DNA of 8,417 bases from Galbitalea sp036499165 (GTDB taxonomy: Bacteria; Actinomycetota; Actinomycetes; Actinomycetales; Microbacteriaceae). A program made the translations under genes and the position numbers. The stretch is from NCBI GenBank assembly GCA_036499165.1, contig DASYEE010000211.1:1-8417 (forward strand), written 5' to 3'. The notes under the pieces were generated by a model, which was not told the DNA's origin, did no database searches, and worked only from the letters and a program-made list of their open reading frames with translations. This document shows, in pieces, positions 1 to 4,964 of the stretch. The stretch's first letter is position 1. Each line of letters opens with the position of its first letter.

Positions 1-91
1 TCATGCCCTGATCCAACAACTCCAAGAACCGAACCCGGGAAGCAGAAGGGCGCCGTCCCCGATAAGGACGACGCCCGTTCTTGTTCTGCAT
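1..91 (-). CDS. 5' end of putative IS30-like transposase (partial, runs off left edge)
   Basis: Only the first 30 codons are present, read leftward from an ATG. A strong Shine-Dalgarno (AGGAG) sits 5 nt before the start, which is why I take this as a real gene start. The visible protein is a basic N-terminus (KNGRRPYRGRRP) followed by RFLELLDQGM, which looks like the first helix of the helix-turn-helix that opens IS30-family and related transposases in actinobacteria. The DNA just outside the start (see 111-138) also resembles the end of such elements. The reading frame stays open to the window edge. The family call rests on recalled patterns and a short stretch; another HTH protein is possible. 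It lies downstream of, and on the same strand as, the aldo/keto reductase. Confidence 0.5.
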   Translation of the reverse strand, partial: MQNKNGRRPYRGRRPSASRVRFLELLDQGM

Positions 92-98
92 AGCAACT

Positions 99-112
99 CC
101 TGATCAATCAGG
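99..112 (-). promoter_or_regulatory. Palindrome covering the Shine-Dalgarno of the left-edge gene
   Basis: The arms CCTGAT and ATCAGG are perfect inverted repeats separated by 2 nt. On the minus strand the downstream arm supplies the first bases of the AGGAG ribosome-binding site. In a transcript that reads in from the aldo/keto reductase the arms could pair and hide the ribosome-binding site, a known way for insertion sequences to limit transposase made from read-in RNA. The palindrome is seen; the function is inferred. Confidence 0.4.
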
Positions 113-138
113 TGTTGCATCGACCCCTAGAACCCAAG
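111..138. repeat. Candidate terminal end of the IS30-like element
   Basis: Going outward from the putative transposase start, the + strand reads GGTGTTGCATCGACC and then CTAGAACCC. From memory this resembles the ends of actinobacterial IS30-family elements, which carry GTTGCA followed by CGACC. The opposite end lies outside the window, so neither the inverted repeat nor a target duplication can be confirmed. Confidence 0.3.
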
Positions 139-161
139 AGGTCCGGGGCCCTTCTGGAAAG

Positions 162-998
162 TCACATCTCGTAGTGCTCGTTCGGGTCGCCGTCGAAGAG
201 GCGCCCGTCCTCGCGGCCGAGCGCTGTGATGGCGTCGACCTCGTCGTCGCTCAACTCGAACTCGAACACGTCGCCGTTGCTGAGCTGGTGCTCGGCGTTG
301 GTGGCCTTCGGGATCGGCACCGAGCCGAGCTGGAAGTGCCAGCGCAGCACGACCTGGGCAGGCGAGACGCCATGCGACTCGGCGGCGTTGCGGACAGCGT
401 CCTCCTCGAAGAGGCCCTTGGCGCGGGCCAGCGGACTCCAGGCGACGGTCCGGATGCCGAGCGAGTCGTGCACGGCACGCAGGTCCTCCTGCGGGAAGTA
501 CGGGTGCATCTCGATCTGGTTGATCGCCGGGACGACGCCGCTGGTGTCCATGATCCGATCGAGGTGCTCAGCGGTGAAGTTCGAGACACCGATCGTCGTG
601 ACCAGGCCGTCGCGCTGCAGGTCGACAAGGGCGCGCCAGGCCTCGGAGTACTCGTCCCGCTTCGGGTTCGGCCAGTGGATCATGTGCAGGTCGATGTGGT
701 CGAGACCGAGGCGGCCCAGCGACTCGTGAGTGGAGACGATCGCGTCGTCGTAGGCGTGGTGGCGCCCCGGGAGCTTGCTCGCGACCCGGAACTCCGGACG
801 CGCGACACCAGAACGGCGGATCGCCTCGCCGACGGTCATCTCGTTGCCGTAGTTCACTGCGGTGTCGATCAAGCGGTATCCGGACTCGACTGCGCTCAGG
901 ATCGCGTCGAGGCCGTCTGCACCTTGGAGTCCGGTCGTGCCGAAGCCGACTGCGGGCAGCTCGGTGCCGTCGTTCAGGTCATAAATCGGGATTTCCAT
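162..998 (-). CDS. Aldo/keto reductase (AKR superfamily)
   Basis: A complete 278-residue NADPH-dependent aldo/keto reductase, the usual length for the 2,5-diketo-D-gluconate reductase-like (AKR5-type) group, which reduces aldehydes and ketones in the cytoplasm. The catalytic tetrad is visible: Asp45 (in LIDTAVNYGNE), Tyr50, Lys75 (in VASKLPG) and His108 (in LHMIHWP). The cofactor-side motif PIPKATN is near the C-terminus, and the GVSNF and NQIEMHPYFPQ signatures are present. I chose the ATG at 998 because the protein then begins MEIPIYDLNDGTELPAVGFGT, as the family usually does; a longer in-frame start at 1034 adds 12 residues that do not look conserved. The ribosome-binding site is weak (GAGAG). 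It is divergent from the ArsR fusion gene, with 271 bp between the starts. The exact substrate cannot be told. Confidence 0.93.
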   Translation of the reverse strand: MEIPIYDLNDGTELPAVGFGTTGLQGADGLDAILSAVESGYRLIDTAVNYGNEMTVGEAIRRSGVARPEFRVASKLPGRHHAYDDAIVSTHESLGRLGLDHIDLHMIHWPNPKRDEYSEAWRALVDLQRDGLVTTIGVSNFTAEHLDRIMDTSGVVPAINQIEMHPYFPQEDLRAVHDSLGIRTVAWSPLARAKGLFEEDAVRNAAESHGVSPAQVVLRWHFQLGSVPIPKATNAEHQLSNGDVFEFELSDDEVDAITALGREDGRLFDGDPNEHYEM

Positions 999-1233
999 CG
1001 GGACTCTCACGTTTCTGCTCGCGGGCAACAACACGGTTCACCCAGCCACTTCGTCGTGCGTCTCTCCCCAGTGGGCGGGCTCAGAGGCAACCCTAGCGAG
1101 ATTGCCGACCGTTGACACGCATTCACCGGGGTAGATATCGGACGAGTTGGACATCGGAGTTTCGAGTTCGGAACTTGTAGTAGAGACTTCCGCCGCCGAG
1201 TTTCGTGACGGCGAAACAGGTCCCGGTTGTTGC

Positions 1234-1263
1234 TTGACATATGCAGGTAGATACCTGCATACT
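1234..1263 (+). promoter_or_regulatory. Promoter of the ArsR-SRPBCC gene, leaderless type
   Basis: A perfect -35 TTGACA (1234-1239) is followed by an 18-bp spacer and a -10 CATACT (1258-1263, 4 of 6 consensus bases). The ATG begins 6 nt after the -10, so transcription should start at or next to the A of the start codon, giving a leaderless mRNA. No Shine-Dalgarno is visible before this ATG, which agrees. Confidence 0.65.
1240..1261. promoter_or_regulatory. Palindromic operator, likely ArsR autoregulatory site
   Basis: The arms TATGCAGGTA and TACCTGCATA are perfect 10-bp inverted repeats around a 2-bp centre (GA). The palindrome fills the spacer between -35 and -10, so a bound protein would block RNA polymerase. 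ArsR-family dimers typically bind such 12-2-12-like dyads in their own promoters, and the first gene downstream encodes an ArsR-type domain. Binding itself is inferred. Confidence 0.7.
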
Positions 1264-1269
1264 AGGGCT

Positions 1270-2070
1270 ATGAGCACGGATCGGGAGCTGTACGACGCGG
1301 ATCGGGTCTTCAAGGCTTTGGCCGACCCGACCCGCCGGCTTCTCCTGGATCGGCTCAGGGAGCGGAACGGCCAGACGCTGGGGGAGTTGTGCGGGGCGCT
1401 GGAGATGGCGCGCCAATCGGCGACCCAGCACCTCGACCTCCTGGGGGAGGCCAACCTGGTCTCCGTCGTACGCCGAGGCCGCGAGCGCCTGCACTACTTG
1501 AACCCGGTGCCGATCCACGAGCTGCAGGCTCGCTGGATCTCCACCTTCGAACAACCCCGCCTTGACGCGATCAGCGCTGTCAAGCACCGAGCAGAGGAGC
1601 AAGCTATGACGACCGAGCAGTTGACCGTCCCCGACTACGTGTACGTGACGTACATCCGCGCGAGTGCGGAGCAGGTATGGGGAGCGTTGACCGATGCCGA
1701 CCTGACCGCTCAGTACTGGGGCCATCGCAACGTCTCCGACTGGCAGGTCGGCAGCGGCTGGGACATGGACCGCCTCGACGGGACCGGCGCGATCGTCACC
1801 GGCACGGTGCTCGAGGCAGAGCCGCCGACGCGACTGGTGATGACGTTCGAGGACTCGCCCGGTGAGGAGCGCCCGAACGGCCCGTCCGTGGTCACCTTCG
1901 GCATCGCGTCTGAAGATGGTGTCGTCCGGCTGACCGTCACCCACGCGAACATGCCCAACCAGGACTTCGCCAACGGCATCTCCGGCGGCTGGCCCGGGAT
2001 CCTCGCGAACCTCAAGTCGCTCCTGGAGACCGACTCGGTTCTGCCGAAGAACCCGTGGGAGATGGGCTGA
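1270..2070 (+). CDS. ArsR-type regulator fused to SRPBCC/AHSA1 domain
   Basis: A 266-residue protein with two domains. Residues about 8-90 are an ArsR winged helix: FKALADPTRRLLLDRL opens it, TLGELCGALEMARQSATQHL (about 36-55) is the helix-turn-helix, and VRRGRERLHYLNP is the wing. Residues about 122-256 are an SRPBCC (AHSA1/START-like) ligand-binding fold, with VYVTYIRASAEQVWGALTDADLTAQYWG at its start and the closing GWPGILANLKSLLE helix. No metal-binding Cys motif is seen, so this is not an arsenic sensor of the classical kind; the C-terminal pocket may bind a hydrophobic ligand. The ATG at 1270 is chosen from the promoter position and the normal ArsR N-terminus; the frame is open back to 1147 but those codons look non-coding. 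ArsR and SRPBCC are often two adjacent genes; here no stop separates them, although Met113 (1606) has its own strong ribosome-binding site. Confidence 0.9.
   Translation: MSTDRELYDADRVFKALADPTRRLLLDRLRERNGQTLGELCGALEMARQSATQHLDLLGEANLVSVVRRGRERLHYLNPVPIHELQARWISTFEQPRLDAISAVKHRAEEQAMTTEQLTVPDYVYVTYIRASAEQVWGALTDADLTAQYWGHRNVSDWQVGSGWDMDRLDGTGAIVTGTVLEAEPPTRLVMTFEDSPGEERPNGPSVVTFGIASEDGVVRLTVTHANMPNQDFANGISGGWPGILANLKSLLETDSVLPKNPWEMG
1594..1608 (+). promoter_or_regulatory. Internal ribosome-binding site and ATG at the domain junction
   Basis: GAGGAG at 1594-1599 lies 6 nt before an in-frame ATG at 1606, exactly at the junction of the two domains. Starting there would give a free 154-residue SRPBCC protein, a normal length for stand-alone AHSA1 proteins. 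The upstream 112 residues equal a normal stand-alone ArsR. Use of this start is inferred. Confidence 0.45.
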
Positions 2071-2071
2071 A

Positions 2072-3295
2072 CTAGCCGGCCGGCCCGGTCAGGCGCAGGT
2101 TGCGGATGACTGGCCGGGTGGCACCGACCGCGCCCACCAGAACACAGATCGCGATACTGCCGAGCTCGACGGAACGGGCGCCGAAGGCGTGGGCGAACGG
2201 CCCGACTAGAACCTCGCCGACCGGCATCGCGACGAAGGAGAAGAACCCGTCGATCGCCATCACCCGGGACAGCATCTCCTCAGGGACCTTCTCCTGCACC
2301 GTGAGGCTCCAGGCGAGATCGATGATGCTCGAGCCGACCCCGGCGACGACGAACGCCGCCGTGAGCGCGGTCGTGTGCACCCAGGTGCCGAGGACGAGCA
2401 TCGGGGCAGCGGTGAGCACGAAGGCCAGGACACACGCCATCAACGGGCGGCGCAGCGTCACGCGCGCGAGCACGAGGGTGGCGGCAAGCAGCCCGACGGC
2501 CTGGCCCGACCGTGCGATGCCCCAACCGCCCGCGCCGATCGTGCTGTGCGCGATCGTCGGACCCAGCACCATGATCGAACCGCTGATCAGGGCGTTGAAG
2601 ACCAGCGAGCCGCTTGCCACCGGCAGCACCCAGCCCAGCTTGCGCACGAAGGTCCAGCCGACCTTGAAGTCGCCGATGACACTGGCCTGGCGCTCCGGCC
2701 TCGCGCCGAAGGGCAATGCCAGGGCGGCGAGGAAGCCTGCTGCCACGATGTAGGTCGCCGCATCGAACCCGAGTGCCCAGCCCGGACCGATTGTCGCGAC
2801 CAGCACGCCGGCCGTGGCGGGCCCGAGGATGCGGAGTGCGCCCGCGGTCTGGTTGATCAGCAGGTACGCCGCCTTGCGCTGTTCGGCTGGCAGCAGGATC
2901 GGGACCATCCCGTGGATGGCTGGGTAGCTGATCGCGAAGGCGGTACCGCTGACCAGCTGCAGAACCACCAGCTGCCAGACATGGGCCTGATGGGTGAGCA
3001 CGAGCGACGCTGTGACCGCCTGGATCGCAGCCTGGGTCAGATTGCAGCCGCGCAGGACCAGCGAGCGTGGCAACCGGTCCGCCAGTGCGCCTCCCAGCAG
3101 CATGAACGCGACCATCGGCGCGGTGGACGCTGCTGCGACCCAGCCGAGAGCGGAGGGGGAGTTGTCGATCGCGAGCACCGCGAAGGCCAAGGAGACCGCC
3201 GCCATCGAGGAGCCGACGGTGTTCACGAGCTCGCCGAGGTAGAACAACCGGAAATTGCGTTCTCCCAACGGGGAGGTTCTCGCGCCGGCAGCCAT
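2072..3295 (-). CDS. MFS transporter (MFS_3/EntS-like exporter)
   Basis: A 407-residue inner-membrane protein with about twelve hydrophobic segments, the size of major facilitator superfamily exporters. After a short start (MAAGARTSPLGERNFRLFYL), typical of the MFS_3 group, the first membrane segment follows. The loop 2-3 signature GGALADRLPRSLVLRG is at about residues 68-83. A central cytoplasmic loop (GARPERQASVIGDFKVGW) separates the two six-helix halves. The family moves small molecules with proton exchange; the substrate is unknown. The reading frame stays open far upstream, antisense to the hydrolase, but the MFS-like sequence begins at the ATG chosen. There is no Shine-Dalgarno; a -10-like TAGAGT lies 7 nt before the ATG. 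It is divergent from the hydrolase-TetR pair, which suggests export of a compound sensed by that regulator. Confidence 0.9.
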   Translation of the reverse strand: MAAGARTSPLGERNFRLFYLGELVNTVGSSMAAVSLAFAVLAIDNSPSALGWVAAASTAPMVAFMLLGGALADRLPRSLVLRGCNLTQAAIQAVTASLVLTHQAHVWQLVVLQLVSGTAFAISYPAIHGMVPILLPAEQRKAAYLLINQTAGALRILGPATAGVLVATIGPGWALGFDAATYIVAAGFLAALALPFGARPERQASVIGDFKVGWTFVRKLGWVLPVASGSLVFNALISGSIMVLGPTIAHSTIGAGGWGIARSGQAVGLLAATLVLARVTLRRPLMACVLAFVLTAAPMLVLGTWVHTTALTAAFVVAGVGSSIIDLAWSLTVQEKVPEEMLSRVMAIDGFFSFVAMPVGEVLVGPFAHAFGARSVELGSIAICVLVGAVGATRPVIRNLRLTGPAG

Positions 3296-3302
3296 CAACG
3301 CG

Positions 3303-3308
3303 ACTCTA
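3303..3308 (-). promoter_or_regulatory. -10-like element of the MFS gene
   Basis: TAGAGT on the minus strand ends 7 nt before the ATG, the distance expected for a leaderless transcript. No good -35 is visible, so the promoter is either weak or dependent on an activator. Confidence 0.35.
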
Positions 3309-3334
3309 ATGCGGTCTGTCCGGCCGGGAGATCG

Positions 3335-3364
3335 TTGGACAAAGAAACATACGGTATGTATGTT
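3335..3364 (+). promoter_or_regulatory. Promoter of the hydrolase-tetR pair, leaderless type
   Basis: A -35 TTGGAC (3335-3340), an 18-bp spacer and a -10 TATGTT (3359-3364) are followed by 6 nt and then the ATG at 3371. The geometry is the same as at the ArsR gene: same spacer length, same distance from -10 to start codon, and an inverted repeat inside the core promoter. Confidence 0.55.
3346..3364. promoter_or_regulatory. Inverted repeat, likely TetR operator
   Basis: AACATAC and GTATGTT are perfect 7-bp arms separated by 5 bp. A shorter overlapping palindrome (ACATAC, one base, GTATGT; 3347-3359) shares the left arm, and a further GTATG occurs at 3369-3373. The repeat covers the spacer and -10 of the hydrolase promoter and lies about 50 bp upstream of the divergent MFS start. 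The tetR gene two positions downstream is the obvious source of the repressor. Binding is inferred. Confidence 0.6.
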
Positions 3365-3370
3365 CGACGT

Positions 3371-4246
3371 ATGACGACGCGACCCGCAGCTCTCGGTACA
3401 CCCCAGATCGTGGACCTCGGCACCTGCGCGGTGCAGGTATTCGACGCCGGACCGGGCGACGGGCCGGTGGTCGTCTTCGTCCAGGGGCTCCTGGTCAATG
3501 CCGATGTGTGGCGTGATGTCGTGCCGGACCTGGTGGCCGGGGGAGCGCGCTGCATCACGGCGGATTGGCCGCTCGGGGCCCACTCCATCCCGACGCCGGA
3601 TGCGGACCTGACGCCGCCGGGGGTGGCGGCGTTGATCGGAAGCCTCCTCGACGTCCTCGATCTGAACGACGTCACGATCGTCGCGAACGACACCGGCGGC
3701 GCGCTGACCCAGATCCTGATGGCCACCGGCCCGCAACGGGTCGGGAGAGTGCTGCTCACCCCGTCGGACAGCTTCGAGATGTTCTTCCCGCCGATGTTCA
3801 AGCCGCTGGTGTGGATGGCGCATGTACCGGGCGCGGTCTGGGTGATCGAGCAGGGGATGCGCACGCGGTTCGCCCAGCGCCGGCCGACGTCCTTCGGCTG
3901 GCTCTCGCTCACGCCGCTGCCGGACGACCTGCTCGACTCGTTCGTCCTGCCGGCTCGGAAGTCGCGAGCAATCCGCAAGGACCTGGCCCGGTTCCTGCGT
4001 ACCGTCCACAACCGGCACACGCTGGAGGCGGCGAGCAAGCTGCACAACTTCGACAAGCCCGTGCTGCTCGCCTGGGGTGCCGAGGACCGGTTCTTCCCGT
4101 TGTCGCTCGCCGAGCGGCTGGCGGAGATCCTGCCGGACGCTCGGATCGAGGTCGTCCCCGGCGCGCGCACCCTGGTTCCGTTCGACCGTCCCGACATACT
4201 GAATCCCATGATCCTGAGTCTCATCGGCCTCGATGCCCGCACCTAG
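3371..4246 (+). CDS. Alpha/beta hydrolase with Asp nucleophile position and no catalytic His
   Basis: A 291-residue alpha/beta-hydrolase-fold protein. The core strands are VVVFVQGLLVNADVWRDVVP (oxyanion region, about 33-52), ITADWPLGAHS (62-72) and the nucleophile elbow VTIVANDTGGALTQ, where Asp107 takes the place of the usual Ser. An Asp here is typical of haloalkane dehalogenases and epoxide hydrolases. A cap region follows (about 125-215), then VLLAWGAEDRFFP with Asp239 as a possible acid. The last motif, PGARTLVPFDRP, has Thr267 where the catalytic His of PGxGHxxPxxRP is expected. The substrate and even full catalytic ability are uncertain. I chose the ATG at 3371 because it sits 6 nt after the -10; an in-frame ATG at 3356 lies within the operator. 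It overlaps the tetR gene by 14 nt and should be co-translated with it. Confidence 0.88.
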   Translation: MTTRPAALGTPQIVDLGTCAVQVFDAGPGDGPVVVFVQGLLVNADVWRDVVPDLVAGGARCITADWPLGAHSIPTPDADLTPPGVAALIGSLLDVLDLNDVTIVANDTGGALTQILMATGPQRVGRVLLTPSDSFEMFFPPMFKPLVWMAHVPGAVWVIEQGMRTRFAQRRPTSFGWLSLTPLPDDLLDSFVLPARKSRAIRKDLARFLRTVHNRHTLEAASKLHNFDKPVLLAWGAEDRFFPLSLAERLAEILPDARIEVVPGARTLVPFDRPDILNPMILSLIGLDART

Positions 4247-4826
4247 CCGTAGTCAGGCGGAGCGGACGGAGGCGACCCGCGCCGCGCTGGTCGCTGCCGC
4301 GCGACCCCTGTTCGCCGCGCGAGGTTTCGCCGGGGTCTCGGCCGAGGAGATCGTTGCGGCCGCGGGCGTGAGCCGTGGGGCGCTGCATCATCATTACGGG
4401 GACAAGAAGGGCTTGTTCCGGGCTGTCTTCGAGCAGCTCGAGGCCGATTTCATGACCGATGTGGTCGTTGCGGTCGACGGCGTCGCAGCCGAAGACCTCG
4501 TCCCGGTGGCCGTGAAGGCGTTCCTCGACATCTGTGCACGTCCCGAAGTGCGCCAGATCGGCCTTACCGACGCACCTGCCGTCCTGGGATGGGCCGACTG
4601 GCGATCCATCGAGGCCGAGTACGGCCTCAGCATGGTGGTCGCGCTGGCGGCAGACAGTGAGCCTGTCAGATCCGGTACGACGTCAGCCGACGTGTTGGGC
4701 CAGCTCGTACTCAGCGCCCTGATCGAAGCTGCACTGCTCGTCGCGAACGCTTCCGACCCGGTACGCCGTCGCGCAGAAGTCGAGGCGACCCTGCTGAGGC
4801 TGATAGGGGATCTGTTCGGGGGATAA
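4233..4826 (+). CDS. TetR/AcrR-family transcriptional regulator
   Basis: A 197-residue regulator. The N-terminal helix-turn-helix is clear: RAALVAAARPLFAARGFAGVSAEEI (about 17-40), then VAAAGVSRGALHHHYGDKKGLFRAVFE (41-67), with recognition helix SRGALHHHY. The rest is an all-alpha ligand-binding and dimerisation domain of normal size. The ATG lies inside the end of the hydrolase gene (14-nt overlap), so the two form one transcription unit with translational coupling. It most likely represses its own operon, and perhaps the divergent MFS gene, through the inverted repeat at 3346-3364. The ligand is unknown; TetR regulators beside MFS exporters often answer to the exported compound or a related toxic or hydrophobic molecule. 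Confidence 0.93.
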   Translation: MPAPSRSQAERTEATRAALVAAARPLFAARGFAGVSAEEIVAAAGVSRGALHHHYGDKKGLFRAVFEQLEADFMTDVVVAVDGVAAEDLVPVAVKAFLDICARPEVRQIGLTDAPAVLGWADWRSIEAEYGLSMVVALAADSEPVRSGTTSADVLGQLVLSALIEAALLVANASDPVRRRAEVEATLLRLIGDLFGG

Positions 4827-4878
4827 CCGCCGTGCCTGAAGCCCTTTTTCCACCCACAGGGGGTCGCGGTCGGGGAGT

Positions 4879-4887
4879 TTGTCCACA
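4879..4887 (+). other. DnaA-box-like word TTGTCCACA
   Basis: TTGTCCACA is, as I recall it, the preferred DnaA box of Streptomyces and related actinobacteria. A near match (TTTTCCACC) lies 25 bp upstream at 4846-4854. Two sites do not make an origin, but DnaA can act as a transcription factor at such sites, and this one is 16 bp upstream of the -35 of the HNH gene. A single perfect 9-mer could also occur by chance in a window of this size. Confidence 0.35.
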
Positions 4888-4902
4888 ACCTTCCTTCGGG
4901 GC

Positions 4903-4931
4903 TTGCCACGCACTCGAACGCCTGTTCGAAT
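4903..4931 (+). promoter_or_regulatory. Promoter of the HNH endonuclease gene
   Basis: A -35 TTGCCA (4903-4908, 5 of 6 consensus bases), a 17-bp spacer and a -10 TCGAAT (4926-4931, 4 of 6) give a start near 4938. That leaves a leader of about 27 nt holding the GGGAGG ribosome-binding site. The SOS box fills the spacer and touches the -10. Confidence 0.55.
4914..4929. promoter_or_regulatory. SOS box (LexA-binding site)
   Basis: TCGAAC, four bases, then GTTCGA: a perfect match to both arms of the actinobacterial and Gram-positive LexA operator (consensus CGAACnnnnGTTCG with flanking T and A). It lies between the -35 and -10 of the HNH gene, where LexA would repress directly. Some 13E12-family HNH genes of Mycobacterium tuberculosis are known LexA-controlled, DNA-damage-inducible genes, so the placement fits established biology. 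Confidence 0.85.
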
Positions 4932-4964
4932 GAACGTACGAAGGTCCGCATGGGAGGTGTACAG

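Larger units (their letters stand above)
999..1269. other. Divergent intergenic region between aldo/keto reductase and ArsR fusion gene
   Basis: I see no convincing gene here. The right end holds the ArsR-gene promoter and operator described separately. Further left there is a small perfect inverted repeat at 1200-1217 (GTTTCG, 6-nt loop, CGAAAC) and a short one around GTTCGGAAC near 1166-1174. No clear promoter for the leftward reductase could be picked out. Confidence 0.5.

Noticed and set aside
48..76. GC-rich hairpin (11-bp arms with one mismatch, 7-nt loop) followed by a T-rich stretch, like an intrinsic terminator
   Set aside because: It lies inside the open frame of the left-edge gene, which has a strong Shine-Dalgarno. 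The T-rich part is interrupted. It could still act on transcripts coming from the left, but I prefer the coding reading.
81..1115. Long rightward open frame opposite the aldo/keto reductase
   Set aside because: It is the antisense shadow of a clear enzyme gene with a full catalytic tetrad; high GC content keeps antisense frames open.
1112..1137. TTGACA with a TAGATA downstream as a second promoter for the ArsR gene
   Set aside because: The spacing is only 14 bp, and a much better promoter with an operator lies directly at the ATG.
2375..3370. Rightward extension upstream of the hydrolase
   Set aside because: It is antisense to the MFS gene and not hydrolase-like; the promoter and ATG at 3371 explain the start.
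3296..4045. N-terminal extension of the MFS gene by 250 codons
   Set aside because: It is antisense to the hydrolase, rich in Arg and Asp as typical shadows are, and the normal MFS N-terminus starts at 3295.
4842..4861. CCCT and AGGG arms after tetR as a terminator
   Set aside because: The stem has only four pairs and the T-run lies in the loop, not after the stem.
4950..4964. ATG at 4950 as the HNH start
   Set aside because: The GTG at 4965 has GGGAGG at ideal distance, while the ATG would place that ribosome-binding site inside the coding region.
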